DNA of 64,000 bases, taken from an uncultured cyanobacterium (GTDB lineage Bacteria > Cyanobacteriota > Cyanobacteriia > PCC-6307 > Cyanobiaceae). Shown here one piece after another: positions 44,105 to 53,852 of this stretch; the first letter of the stretch is position 1, and each line of letters begins with the position of its first letter. The DNA is taken from contig CAIZQU010000018.1 of NCBI GenBank assembly GCA_903935205.1, positions 1 through 64,000 on the forward strand, in the 5' to 3' direction. The notes beneath the pieces are model-generated. The model worked only from the letters and a program-made list of their open reading frames with translations. It made no database searches and had not been told where the DNA came from. Both the position numbers and the translations under genes were made by a program.

Positions 44105-45148
44105 ATGAAAATCGGCATCAACGGCTTCGGGCGCATCGGCCGCCTGGTCTTCCGTGCCCTGTGGGGGCGTCCTGGGATCGAACTGGTCCACGTCAATGAC
44201 CCCGCCGGCGATGCCCACACCGCCGCCCATCTGCTGGCGTTTGACTCGGTGCATGGCCGCTGGCAGCAGGCTGTTCAAGCCAATAAAGCCTTGTCTGGAA
44301 ACAGCCAGGGTTTCTTCGTGGGCACCACGCCTGTGAGCACCACCCAGGAGAAAGATCCCACCGCCGTGCCCTGGCGCCAGGCCGGTGTGGAGATGGTGCT
44401 CGAATGCAGCGGCAAGTTCAAGACGCCGCAAACCCTGCAGCCCTATTTCGACCAGGTGGGCCTGGAGCGTGTGGTGGTCGCCTGTCCCGTGAAGGGCGAG
44501 ATCGCCGGCGCCGAGGCCCTGAACATCGTGTTCGGCATCAACCACCACCTCTATGACCCCGGCCTGCACCGGCTGATCACCGCCGCCTCCTGCACCACCA
44601 ACTGCCTGGCACCGGTGGTGAAGGTGGTGCACGAAAGCTTCGGCATCGAGCACGGCTCGATCACCACCCTCCACGATGTGACCAACACCCAGGTGGTGGT
44701 GGATGGCTTCAAGAGCGATCTGCGCCGGGCCCGCTCCTGCATGCAGAGCCTGATCCCCACCACCACCGGCTCCGCCAAGGCGATCGGGATGATCTTCCCC
44801 GAGCTGCAGGGCCGCCTCAATGGCCATGCCGTGCGCGTACCGCTGCTCAATGCCTCACTCACCGATGCGGTGTTCGAGCTGAAGCGCTCCGTCACGGTGG
44901 AGGAGGTGAACCGGGCCTTCGAGGAGGCCGCCAACGGTCCACTCCAGGGAATCCTGGGCTACGAAACCCGACCGCTGGTGTCGGTGGATTATGTGAATGA
45001 TTCCCGCAGCGCCATCGTCGACGGCCTCTCAACCATGGTGGTGAACGGTACCCAGCTCAAGGTCTACGCCTGGTACGACAACGAGTGGGGCTACAGCTCA
45101 CGCATGGCCGATCTGGTCAGCCATGTGGCACTGCTGGATCAGCGCTGA
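44105..45148 (+). CDS. gap: ArsJ-associated glyceraldehyde-3-phosphate dehydrogenase
   Basis: In ars operons this GAPDH uses arsenate in place of phosphate, making 1-arseno-3-phosphoglycerate that ArsJ exports. NAD motif [16 protein letters not shown]; catalytic cysteine in [10 protein letters not shown] (Cys163); the C-terminal [14 protein letters not shown] is standard. ATG 44105 starts exactly at the conserved [12 protein letters not shown]; the upstream ATG at 44066 would touch the operator. arsJ follows 9 bases downstream. This is a second, dedicated GAPDH, not the Calvin-cycle enzyme. Confidence 0.94.
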   Translation: MKIGINGFGRIGRLVFRALWGRPGIELVHVNDPAGDAHTAAHLLAFDSVHGRWQQAVQANKALSGNSQGFFVGTTPVSTTQEKDPTAVPWRQAGVEMVLECSGKFKTPQTLQPYFDQVGLERVVVACPVKGEIAGAEALNIVFGINHHLYDPGLHRLITAASCTTNCLAPVVKVVHESFGIEHGSITTLHDVTNTQVVVDGFKSDLRRARSCMQSLIPTTTGSAKAIGMIFPELQGRLNGHAVRVPLLNASLTDAVFELKRSVTVEEVNRAFEEAANGPLQGILGYETRPLVSVDYVNDSRSAIVDGLSTMVVNGTQLKVYAWYDNEWGYSSRMADLVSHVALLDQR

Positions 45149-45157
45149 GAACGAACC

Positions 45158-46420
45158 ATGAGCGGCGCACCCAGGTTGTCGGCCCTGCAGCAGTACATGG
45201 TCGTCACGGCCAACTACTGGGCCTTCACGCTCAGCGACGGGGCGCTGCGCATGCTGGTCGTATTCCATTTTCATGGCCTCGGTTACAGCACGCTGGAGAT
45301 TGCCCTGCTGTTTCTCTTCTATGAGTTCTTCGGCATCCTCACCAACCTGTATGGCGGCTGGCTTGGCGGCAGGTTCGGCCTGAGGCTCACGCTCTGGAGC
45401 GGCACCTTGCTACAGGTGGCGGCGCTGCTGATGCTGATCCCGGTGGCGGATAGCTGGCCCAGGTGGTGGAGCGTTGCCTATGTGATGGTCGCCCAGGCGT
45501 TCAGTGGCATCGCCAAGGATCTCAACAAGATGAGCGCCAAGAGCGCCATCAAGACCGTCGTGCCCGAAACCCCTGAAGATCACAACAAGGGGGAGCAGCA
45601 GCTCTTCCGCTGGGTGGCGATCCTCACAGGCTCCAAGAATGCCCTCAAGGGGGTGGGCTTCTTCCTGGGAGGTGTGCTGCTCACCACGATCGGTTTCAAT
45701 GCGGCCGTGGCGGTGATGGCGGCCGGCCTGCTGCTGGCCTTCTGCGGCACTCTCGTGCTTCCGGCGCACATGGGCCGCATGAAGCAGAAGCCTGGCTTCA
45801 GCGCGCTGTTCTCCAAGAGCCAGGGCATCAATGTGCTGTCACTGGCCCGTTTCTTCCTGTTCGGTGCCCGTGATGTCTGGTTCGTGGTGGCCCTGCCGGT
45901 GTTCCTCGAAGCCGCCCTGGGCTGGAAGTTCTGGGAGGTGGGCGGCTTCATGGGCCTGTGGGTGATCGGCTACGGGATCGTGCAGGGCTCAGCGCCGGCT
46001 CTCAGGCGCGCCTGGGGCCAGTCGGCCGCTCCCGGTGTGGCGGCAGTGGAGTTCTGGAGCGCCGTGCTCACGGCCATTCCGGCCCTGATCGCCATCGCTC
46101 TCTGGCGGCAGGTGGGCCATCCCGGTGTGGCGGTGGTGGCAGGGCTGGCCGTGTTCGGGCTGGTATTTGCCATGAATTCCTCGATTCATAGTTACATGAT
46201 CCTGGCCTATTCCGACGCCGAAGCCGTGAGTCTGAATGTGGGCTTCTATTACATGGCCAATGCTGCCGGGCGACTGGTCGGCACGCTGCTCTCCGGTGCC
46301 ATGTTCCTGGCGGGCGGGATGCAGGCCTGCCTGTGGACCTCCACGGCCCTGGTGGCTGCTGCCTTTCTGGTCAGCACCCGCCTGCCCGCGCCGCCGCGCC
46401 AGCTTCAGGCGGCAAACTGA
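45158..46420 (+). CDS. arsJ: Organoarsenical efflux MFS transporter
   Basis: 420 aa with about 11-12 hydrophobic segments. The N-terminus LSALQQYMVVTANYWAFTLSDGALRMLVVFHFHGLGYSTLEIALLFLFYEFFGILTN is characteristic of ArsJ. It exports 1-arseno-3-phosphoglycerate made by the coupled GAPDH, giving arsenate resistance without a reductase. No arsC, arsB or acr3 gene is nearby. Confidence 0.93.
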   Translation: MSGAPRLSALQQYMVVTANYWAFTLSDGALRMLVVFHFHGLGYSTLEIALLFLFYEFFGILTNLYGGWLGGRFGLRLTLWSGTLLQVAALLMLIPVADSWPRWWSVAYVMVAQAFSGIAKDLNKMSAKSAIKTVVPETPEDHNKGEQQLFRWVAILTGSKNALKGVGFFLGGVLLTTIGFNAAVAVMAAGLLLAFCGTLVLPAHMGRMKQKPGFSALFSKSQGINVLSLARFFLFGARDVWFVVALPVFLEAALGWKFWEVGGFMGLWVIGYGIVQGSAPALRRAWGQSAAPGVAAVEFWSAVLTAIPALIAIALWRQVGHPGVAVVAGLAVFGLVFAMNSSIHSYMILAYSDAEAVSLNVGFYYMANAAGRLVGTLLSGAMFLAGGMQACLWTSTALVAAAFLVSTRLPAPPRQLQAAN

Positions 46421-46470
46421 AGGCTGCTGAACACACGCCAAAGCACGATCTGCCCTCACGCTCGCGGCAG

Positions 46471-46489
46471 CCGGGGGACCTGCCCCCGG
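46471..46489 (+). terminator. Hairpin after arsJ
   Basis: A 7-bp perfect stem (CCGGGGG / CCCCCGG) with a 5-base loop, extendable by AGC/GCT pairs with one bulge, about 50 bases past the arsJ stop. There is no U-tract. Confidence 0.55.
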
Positions 46490-46810
46490 GCTCAGCGATA
46501 GCGGCGTGGCTGACTACAGCCATTCCAGCCTGAGAACCTGCAGCGCTGAGGCCAGCAACGCCTATTGGGCCGTAGGGACACCACCCTGCGGCCCGAGGAT
46601 TGAACGGTCTACCGCAGGAGGATCCACCGATGTCGTCCGCGAGGCACCGCTCCCCTGGCTGATGCGGCCCTGGACAAGATCAGCCAAGCGAGATCCCGGC
46701 CTGGGCACGCACTGGCTCGTCAGCCGATCCAACGCGCTGCCGTGATGAAGCCGACCCCTGGCGTGTTCCCGGCAAAGCCTTCCTCACCAGATCTGCAACC
46801 AGCCCGGAGC
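46490..46810. other. Non-coding stretch between arsJ and the outer-membrane gene
   Basis: Roughly 320 bases in which I see no gene, RNA or repeat. The short frame 46506-46745 is not protein-like. Confidence 0.35.
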
Positions 46811-48380
46811 TCAGAACTTCACCGTGAGGTTGACCAGACCGCCGAGCCATGGGGTCAACGACCGGCCGGCGGCGGCCTCGAGGCCGGAGCCGGGGAAGGA
46901 GGCGCCGAAGCCGAGGGTGAGGTAGGTGTTGGCGATCAGCTGGCGCACGTACTCCAGATAGAGATCATCGGAAAGGTGAGGCTGGGGTACGCCGGAAACC
47001 AAGGCCGGCATCCCATCAACGCTGACGATGCGGCCGCCCTGGCCGAACTGCAATGGGCTGTTGCGCTGGGCCGCCGCCACATGCCAATAGGACAGGGTGA
47101 GCTGATCGAGGGGACTGAGACTGAGACTCAGCGCCAGGCGATGGCTGCGAACATTGGTGTTGTAAAAGGTCAGCGCCGCATTGGAACCGGAAGAAAAAGC
47201 GTTGACGCCACCGTCATAGAAGAGCGGATCGAAACGCTCCAGGGTTGCCGTGGCCGGATTGTCGCCGCTGTACTGGCGGAAGGCATAGCTGATCTTCGGC
47301 AGCCAGCGCGCCTTCTGCCACTGATGGCCCAGCTCTGCGCTGATGCCATAGGCGGAGAGATCGATGCGATTGTTCCACTCATAGGCGCCCTCGAGGGCAG
47401 TGTAAAGCCCTGGGATGCGATCGCGAAGCGGCCGGAAGCGCAGATAGGGATTGATCGCCTGGGTTCCCTGGCGGCCATTGTCAATGATGGTCAGCGGCGC
47501 GCGGATGTAGGGAAGATCCGAGGCGCTGACCTGGAGATAGGCAATCCCAGCCGTTTCGTCTCCAGGCTGGGCGGTGAGGCTGTACTCCACCTTCCCCCCC
47601 CAGAGCGTGCTGTCGGGATCGGCGGCGCTGATTTCGTTGTAGTTGAGCAGAAAGCCATCGGCCGACAAGCGACCGCTGCTCAACCGGGCCAGGGCGGTGT
47701 ACTCCCAGGAGCGCCGTGGCGACACCAGCAGGGCACCGCGCTGGTTGCCGTTCTGGGCGCCGAGATCAAGGAGAAAGCCTGAACCGAGGCGGTAGGGCTG
47801 CTGGCCGCCGGAGAGATCGAGGCCAAGGCCGGTTGCAGGATCGCCGAGCCGGAGACCCGCAAAGGCATTCTCCACGGAGATGCGACCCTGATCGCCCTGG
47901 TCGAGCAGGTCGCGGCCGTCGCTGCCGGTGGCGGCGGGCGCAAAACCGGCATACAGGCCCGCGGTTGGCGCCAGCGCCAGGTCGATGCGCAGGCTCGGGA
48001 TCAGCCAGAGCTCATTCCAGAGGCGATCGACGTTGTAGGGCGCGGTGGGGGCGAACACCTCCGAAAGCCCCCAGTAGGCGTGATCCTCCAACACCGGCTG
48101 CGAGCCGGCGAAACAAGCCGAAGCGCACACTCCAGGGACCCTGGCGGAACAGCAGCGGCGTCGGTGGCGCCGGCGGCGCCTCAGGATTCACCGGGATCTC
48201 CGCCTGCGCCAGAACAGGCGGCCATGGATTGGAAATCGGCCCAGCAGATAGCGTGCCAGCGCTGGCTTCAGAGGCCTGAGTAGAGGCGCTGAGAGCCTGG
48301 AGAACGACCAGAAGAGAGGGGGCCAGGCAAGTGCGAATCAGGCCGTGAATAGGGGTATGAAGGCAATGGCTACGGTTCAC
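46811..48380 (-). pseudogene. Outer-membrane beta-barrel (alginate-export-like) protein, frameshifted
   Basis: The main frame (to about 48110) encodes a beta-barrel: alternating strands such as LEDHAYWGLSEVFAPTAPYNVDRLWNE, TFYNTNVRSHRLALSLSLSPLDQLTLSYW and a C-terminal strand ending LVNLTVKF with terminal Phe. The signal peptide and start (LIRTCLAPSLLVVLQALSASTQASEA...FRQGPWSVRFGLF) are in another frame. Removing one base in the TTT of 48111-48113 would give SVRFG-LFAGSQPVLEDHAYW as a continuous protein. A GTG at 48380 is a possible start. This may be a real inactivation or a sequencing error. The cargo is unknown. Confidence 0.7.
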
Positions 48381-48475
48381 ACAGATCGAGGAGATGGATC
48401 GGAATCGGTAGACAGTACCATCGAAACGAATCGGCAAGGATGCCAGCACCCAGCGGCTTGTAGAGCCTGACAACC

Positions 48476-50022
48476 ATGAAGCGAGCGGTCGGCATCCTGT
48501 GGCTGATGATCATCAGCATCGCCCAGCCCGCAACCGCTCAGCCCCATCCCAGGGGGGCAGCAATGCTGGCGGCGATGGCGGCCAGGCACCCAACATTCTG
48601 GTGATCATGCCCGATGATGTCGGCTACTGGAATGTGGGCGCTTATAGCCACGGGATGATGGTGCCCACCCCCAACATCGATCGGATCGCCAAGGAGGGGC
48701 TGCTGTTCACCGATCACTATTCGCAGCCCACCTGCACCCCCGGCCGGGCGGCCTTCCTCACCGGGCAGTTGCCGATCCGCACCGGGCTGACCACCGTGGG
48801 CATGCCCGGCTCACCGATCGGCCTCGACCGCCGCGACCCGACCCTGGCGGAGTTATTGAAAACCAAGGGCTACCGCACGGGCCAGTTCGGCAAGAACCAT
48901 CTCGGTGATCGCAATGAGCACCTGCCGACCGTGCATGGCTTTGATGAGTTCTACGGCAATCTTTACCACCTCAACACAGAAGAAGAACCGGAGCTCGGCG
49001 ACTGGCCCCAGGATGCGGCCTTCAATCAGCGCTACCGCCCCCGCGGCGTCCTCGACGCCCGCGCCAGCAGCAAGGATGATCCGAGCGTGGATCCGCGCTT
49101 CGGGCGGGTGGGCCGGCAGGTGATCCGCGACACCGGCGCCCTGACGCGCCAGCGCATGGAAACGGTCGATGAAGAATTTCTGGACCGCACCAAGCAGTTC
49201 ATCCGCCAGTCGGTGCAGAGCAAGCGGCCTTTCTTCGCCTGGTTCGCCCCGAGCCGCATGCACATCTACACCCATCTCAAAGCCCAGAACCGCCATCTGG
49301 CCGCGCCCCATTCGTCCGAACTCGACATCTACGGCAGCGGCATGATCGAGCATGACGGCCATGTCGGTCAGTTGCTGCAGCTGCTGGATTCACTCGGCAT
49401 TTCCCGCAACACCATTGTCGTCTACACCACCGATAATGGCGCCATGTCGGCCTGGTGGCCCGATGGCGGTGCCACCCCCTTCCGCGGTGAGAAGGCCACC
49501 ACCTGGGAGGGCGGTGTGCGGGTGCCGATGCTGGTGCGCTGGCCGGCGCGGATCGCCGCAGGTCGGGTGTCGAATGGCATCCAGGAGCACCAGGATCTGT
49601 TCACGACCCTGGCGGCGGCGGCCGGGATCCCGGCGGTGCACGAACGGCTGCAACGCAGCGATCGGGTCTACATCGATGGTGTCAACAATCTCGACCACTG
49701 GACCAAAGGATCGGCGTCGGCACGGAACGTGGTGTATTACTACAACGAGCGCGAACTGACCGTGATCCGGATCGGCAACTGGAAATCCCATTTCCAGACC
49801 CGCGATGGCTTTTTTGATCACAACAAGCCATCAGCCTTGATCTTCAATCTGCGCATGGATCCGTTCGAGAAACACGACGGCCAGAAGAACAATGACGTCG
49901 CCATGCGCCTCGGCATCGCCTGGGGCGGCCAGGTTCAGGATGCCCTGCGTCAGCATCAGGCAACCCTGCGCCAGTTCCCACCCCGCCAGATCGGCGCCTC
50001 GCTCAGGCCCGGGGGCCAATAG
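48476..50022 (+). pseudogene. Arylsulfatase, frameshifted at a poly-G tract
   Basis: Sulfatase of the formylglycine type. The domain has NILVIMPDDVGYWN (metal Asp pair), the active-site cysteine in CTPGRAAFLTG, GKNHLGD, and IVVYTTDNGA for calcium. The domain frame has only a GTG at 48499 with no secretion signal. An ATG at 48476 in a different frame gives a good signal peptide (MKRAVGILWLMIISIAQPATAQ), and adding one G to the six-G run at 48552-48557 fuses the two perfectly (HPRGGSNAGGDGGQAPNIL). So the gene is off by one base: phase-variable, inactivated, or a sequencing error. Confidence 0.75.
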
Positions 50023-50087
50023 GCCGGCACCCCGCCGCCAGCTTCGCCGGCCTGGGCCGGCCCCGATCCCCCTTTCCCCCGGCCCCT

Positions 50088-50531
50088 ATGGCCCTTCGCC
50101 CCCTGTCGTTGCCGCCGCTGCCCCAGCTGCCGCCGCGACTGCTGCCGCCGCTGCTGCTCGGCGCCACCTTGCTCGCCCCTGGCCCGCTGGCCCCGCTGGC
50201 TGCGCCACCGGCCCGGGCGGCCGACGACACATTGCCGCAGTCGGTCCAGCAGCTGCGCCGCTTCCCGTTCCAGCCCAACTGCGCCGGCAACACCCAGGAG
50301 ATCGTGGCCTGCCTGTGGCAGCAACGGAACCGGGGCGATGCCACCCTGCAGCGGCTGCTGGGCAGCGTCGAGCTGCGCGAGCAGTGGCGCGCCAGCCGCC
50401 GGCGGGTCTGCGAACGGGCTGCGACCAAGGCGGAGGGCGGCTCGATCCAGCCGATCGTCTGGTTGAGCTGCGAGAACGCCCTCAACACCACCCTGATCGA
50501 CCAGCTCCGCAAGCCATTGCTGGGGCCTTGA
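50088..50531 (+). CDS. Secreted LprI/DUF1311-like small protein
   Basis: 147 aa with a long signal region (LPPRLLPPLLLGATLLAPGPLAPLAAPPARA). The mature part has four cysteines in the pattern NCAGNTQEIVACL...RRVCERAATKAEGGSIQPIVWLSCENALN. The GGSIxP and following C resemble LprI-type lysozyme-inhibitor or DUF1311 proteins, but the match is weak. Follows the sulfatase by 65 bases on the same strand. Confidence 0.6.
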   Translation: MALRPLSLPPLPQLPPRLLPPLLLGATLLAPGPLAPLAAPPARAADDTLPQSVQQLRRFPFQPNCAGNTQEIVACLWQQRNRGDATLQRLLGSVELREQWRASRRRVCERAATKAEGGSIQPIVWLSCENALNTTLIDQLRKPLLGP

Positions 50532-51049
50532 GGGCTTCCGCCGGTGGAGGTGGTGGGGCTGGAGCTGGCCATGGACCAGGAGCCGGCTGGATGACTCAGC
50601 CCAGGCCCGGTCGCGTCTGCCGTGCCCACTCCAGCCGCCGAGCCGGTGCGCGCCTTGGCTACTCCTGGCTCTGTCGCTGACAGACCAGCTCGTCCAGGGG
50701 GTTGGGAACTGACTCGTCAGAGGCCCCTTCAGAGCCCCTTGCCGTTCTTGTCCAGCTCCCGGCGGATGGCCTCCAGCAGCTGCTTCTCGCTGATCGGCAC
50801 CCCACCCTGGGCGATGGACTGCAGGCTCACCAGGTGAGCGATACAGAGGGTGAGGCCTCCGGGACATTCATGGCACCTGGCCCTGTCCTGAAGATCCTCC
50901 TCCGGTTTGGTCAGAGGTGAGCAGGACCAGCTGCACCGACCACCACCGGGGCCTGCTGCAACAGACCGATCGCCCCAGTCCTTCGCACGAAACACCCACC
51001 CTCTCGCCAGCGGCGCAGCCAGCCTGTCCGCATCAGCCGCAAGCCGGCC
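50532..51049. other. Stretch with at most one doubtful small ORF
   Basis: About 518 bases. The minus-strand frame 50729-50995 ends in a protein-like segment (LVSLQSIAQGGVPISEKQLLEAIRRELDKNGKGL), so a short gene of about 45-88 residues could be real, but its start is unclear and I do not recognise it. Nothing else is seen. Confidence 0.35.
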
Positions 51050-51427
51050 TTGACCCCCACCTCAGGGCCCCAGCCCCCCGGCCATCCGAACCAGCCGCCC
51101 GGCGGCGAGACCATCCCCGATGATCGCGGCGGGTGCAACAGCGCCGCCGGCCAGGACCCCAGCGACCTGACCGGCCCAGCAGGCGCTCGATTCGGGGCCA
51201 GCGGCCGCCTGGAGGGCAGCGAGCAGGACCGCCAACCATGGCCGGAGCCAGCGAAGCGTCCGTGGAACGCCAAGGACAAGGAGCTGCTGGCGCTGCTCGA
51301 CCAGCTCGACCCCAGCAGCCTGGAGGATCAGGAGTTGGCCCTGGAGCTGATCCGCCAGCTCGTGGAGCAGCACCTGCGGACGATGATCGAGGGGCGGCGG
51401 GAGGACGGGCACGCCCCAGGCCGTTGA
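51050..51427 (+). CDS. Hypothetical protein with helical C-terminus
   Basis: 125 aa. The first ~65 residues are Pro/Gly-rich. The remainder (WNAKDKELLALLDQLDPSSLEDQELALELIRQLVEQHLRTMIEGRRED) looks like a real helical domain. I do not recognise a family; a later start near the W-N-A-K-D-K segment is possible. Confidence 0.5.
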   Translation: MTPTSGPQPPGHPNQPPGGETIPDDRGGCNSAAGQDPSDLTGPAGARFGASGRLEGSEQDRQPWPEPAKRPWNAKDKELLALLDQLDPSSLEDQELALELIRQLVEQHLRTMIEGRREDGHAPGR

Positions 51428-51643
51428 TCCAGCCCCTGAACGGGCAACGGGCGAGCTGCTGCCCGGGCGATGGCGAGCGCCAGGGCCGGCGGAGAGCCTG
51501 CCCCGCCGCGAGCCCCCCTGGCCTCCGGCTTCGCCCCGCCGCCAACCCGCCCAGAAACCAGCGGCCCCGCGACTGGTCGGCACCGCTACCGCAGCGGCCC
51601 CCGGCCGAGGGGAATGCTGCTAGCAGTGAGTTCTCACGCCCCC

Positions 51644-52114
51644 ATGATCACGATGGTCAGCCCCACCGCCGATTCCGGCCCGTCCTCGGCTCCGGCCGCG
51701 GCCGTGGTGATGGATCCGGCTACCGCCTTCGCCGCCGTCGCCCTTGCTGCGGTCTCCTGGGACGGGGTGCTCACCATGGCCGGCTCCCGCGCCCTGCGCC
51801 ATTCGCTCGACTACCGCCAGCCCTTCCGCGGTTATGGCCAGGAGACGATGGTGAAACTGATGGATACCCTGCTGGCCGAACTGCGGCGGGTGGGACCCCA
51901 GCATCTGATGGTGGAAGCCGCCGAGCAGCTCAGCCCCAGCCAGCGGACCACCGCCTTTGCGGTGGCGGCCGAGATCATGCGCTCCGATGGGCCGCTGCAG
52001 GCCGATGAGCAGAACATCCTCACCAATCTGGCCACCACCCTGTCCCTGAGCGAAGCCGAGACAGCGCCACTCCTGGCGGCGATGGATCTGCTTCATGCCG
52101 ATGTGCTCGTCTGA
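51644..52114 (+). CDS. TerB-like tellurite-resistance/DjlA-type helical protein
   Basis: 156 aa from ATG 51644. The C-terminal half shows the TerB pattern: a hydrophobic helix with AVAAEIMRSDGPLQADEQNILTNLATTLSLSEAE, where the D-G-x-L-x-x-x-E segment resembles the TerB metal-binding motif. The N-terminal part (AVSWDGVLTMAGSRALRHSLDYRQPF) is also helical. TerB-fold proteins are associated with stress responses, but no other ter gene is near. ATG 51614 is an alternative start. Confidence 0.7.
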   Translation: MITMVSPTADSGPSSAPAAAVVMDPATAFAAVALAAVSWDGVLTMAGSRALRHSLDYRQPFRGYGQETMVKLMDTLLAELRRVGPQHLMVEAAEQLSPSQRTTAFAVAAEIMRSDGPLQADEQNILTNLATTLSLSEAETAPLLAAMDLLHADVLV

Positions 52115-52121
52115 ACGGAGC

Positions 52122-52168
52122 CTGCCCCTCAGGAATCGGAGCCACAGCGGCAGATTCCTGAGGGGCAG
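52122..52168. terminator. Bidirectional hairpin between convergent genes
   Basis: A perfect 16-bp inverted repeat (CTGCCCCTCAGGAATC / GATTCCTGAGGGGCAG) with a 15-base loop begins 8 bases after the TerB-like stop and precedes the end of the opposing gene at 52211. It is the strongest hairpin seen in the window. Confidence 0.75.
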
Positions 52169-52210
52169 AGGCGGCTGAACCCCATGCCCATGGCGGTCAG
52201 ATCCCGCACC

Positions 52211-52489
52211 TCAGCGGGGTTTGATCAGCTGCAACACCTGGGGGCCAAGGCCACCGGCACGGCGCTCGAAATTCAGGGCCTTGAGAATCGCCTGGGCGGA
52301 GGCGGCGATGTCACCGGCTTCGGCGCTCTCACGGGCCTGTTCATGCAGGCGGGAGGCCTGGTCGAGCAGGTTGCGTCGGTCGGAGCTGTCGTTGGCCGGG
52401 GGATGGGGACGGCCCGGGGCGATGACGTTGCGCCGTGGTGCCGAGGCAACGGGGAGAGGGACAGGTGGGTGGATCCTGGTTGCTGTCAT
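52211..52489 (-). CDS. Small helical protein of unknown function
   Basis: 92 aa. A Pro-rich N-terminus is followed by a folded helical segment (RRNLLDQASRLHEQARESAEAGDIAASAQAILKALNFERRAGGLGPQVLQLIKPR). No family is recognised. The conserved-looking C-terminus and the strong terminator after it support a real gene. Confidence 0.6.
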   Translation of the reverse strand: MTATRIHPPVPLPVASAPRRNVIAPGRPHPPANDSSDRRNLLDQASRLHEQARESAEAGDIAASAQAILKALNFERRAGGLGPQVLQLIKPR

Positions 52490-52897
52490 GGTGAGCCGGC
52501 GAATCAGGCTGGTCGGCTGGATGGGAGAAGTGAAACAAGGTGATCAGAGGAGAGATGCGGCCAACGGAGAAGGAAACAAAGCCTCTCACCACACCATCGG
52601 TTTGATCAGAGCCACGTTAAGTGGCCGCTCGATAAATGGTGGCCAGCAAGGGCTGCATCGGCGCTTTTTCGCGCTCGCCTGACCCATTAGCTGTTCAAAC
52701 TTCACAGAAGCGATCCCGCAGCACCCGGAACCGGCCTGGACCGCTCTGGCGATCCGATGCAAGCCACTCCCTGAATCCATCGCACAGGACCGGACAGGGC
52801 AGAAGCTCCAGGCCTCAACCGCGACCGGGGAACGCAAGCCGGTCCGCAGCGGTGGCCTGGCTTCCGTTCCAGCGGCAGCGGTCCAACCCCAGCCCCA
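52490..52897. other. Intergenic stretch between two small minus-strand genes
   Basis: About 408 bases, less GC-rich than its flanks. It must hold the promoter of the gene at 52211. I see no supported gene or RNA. Confidence 0.35.
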
Positions 52898-53179
52898 TCA
52901 GGTCCCGGGTTCCTCCTGATTGCCGCCGAGGGCGGCGATGGCATCGCGCAGTTGCTGGGACCGTTGCAGATCGCCGCGGGTGAGGGCAACGGCAAGGGCG
53001 AATTCGAGCTTTTCGAGTTGGTGGTCGCCATCGCCGCCACCAGCGGCCGAGCGACAGAGGTGGACCGAACCGGGCACGGATCCCGGCGATGGACGGGGAC
53101 CGGAAGCCGCGTAGGTGTTGCCTTGTGTGACGGTCTGGCCGTTGCCGTGACCGGCGGAGTGGGATGTGGGGTAAGCCAT
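52898..53179 (-). CDS. Small protein of unknown function, possible UVR-like helix pair
   Basis: 93 aa. The N-terminal half is low complexity; the C-terminus HQLEKLEFALAVALTRGDLQRSQQLRDAIAALGG resembles a UvrB/UvrC-type helical hairpin. It parallels the gene at 52211 in size and layout. Function is unknown. Confidence 0.55.
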   Translation of the reverse strand: MAYPTSHSAGHGNGQTVTQGNTYAASGPRPSPGSVPGSVHLCRSAAGGGDGDHQLEKLEFALAVALTRGDLQRSQQLRDAIAALGGNQEEPGT

Positions 53180-53231
53180 CGCTCACTTTCTTTCCATTCT
53201 GCCACCCCTGACCAGTGGGCGGCAGGGATGG

Positions 53232-53786
53232 TCAGGCGGCGGCTCTGCCGTTCGGACCCTTGAGCAGGGAAGGGTTGGTTCGATAGCCCGTTCCATCCCG
53301 ATCGGCCTCCAGAGCGGTGTCGTGTTCAGCATCGAGTTCAGCACCGAGTTCAGCGAGCAGATCCTCGGCCCGATCCCCCCGTGAATCGGCCTCAACGGCG
53401 GCAGCCCGAACACCCTGCCGATCCAGCGCAGCGGAACCCCCTGGCTGGTCAGCGGCGGAGCGGCCAACGCTCTGGACGGTTGCTCCCGACCCAGCCTCTC
53501 GGTCCGCTGGGCCGGACCTCCCCTCGCCCGCCGCGGCTGCCGCCGAATCCTCCGGCGGGGCCTCCAAGGCACCCTCCAGCAGGGAACGACAGTCGAGCAG
53601 CAGCCGTTCGGCATTGTCCAGGCTGTGGTCCAGGGCGGGATCGGGCTGTTCCGCCTGGAGGCCGATCGCCTCCAGGGCCGCCAAGCGTTGCTCCAGCTGC
53701 ACCAGCCGCTGGGACAACAGATGCAGGGTGCCCGCCAGATCCTCGGCGCTGCGGCTGATCCGGAACGAGACCGATGGATAGGACAT
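53232..53786 (-). CDS. Coiled-coil protein of unknown function
   Basis: 184 aa from ATG 53786 (MSYPSVSFRISRSAEDLAGTLHLLSQRLVQLEQRLAALEAIG). The first 90 residues are a clear coiled coil; the rest is Ala/Gly/Asp-rich linker ending in TNPSLLKGPNGRAAA. The longer 401-codon frame is antisense to the AbrB-family gene and is rejected. No domain assignment. Confidence 0.6.
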   Translation of the reverse strand: MSYPSVSFRISRSAEDLAGTLHLLSQRLVQLEQRLAALEAIGLQAEQPDPALDHSLDNAERLLLDCRSLLEGALEAPPEDSAAAAAGEGRSGPADREAGSGATVQSVGRSAADQPGGSAALDRQGVRAAAVEADSRGDRAEDLLAELGAELDAEHDTALEADRDGTGYRTNPSLLKGPNGRAAA

Positions 53787-53852
53787 GGCAATCCAAGGCT
53801 TTGCTGGAAATGACAACACACCCCGCAGACTGGGGCCAGATCCGAGGCGCCG

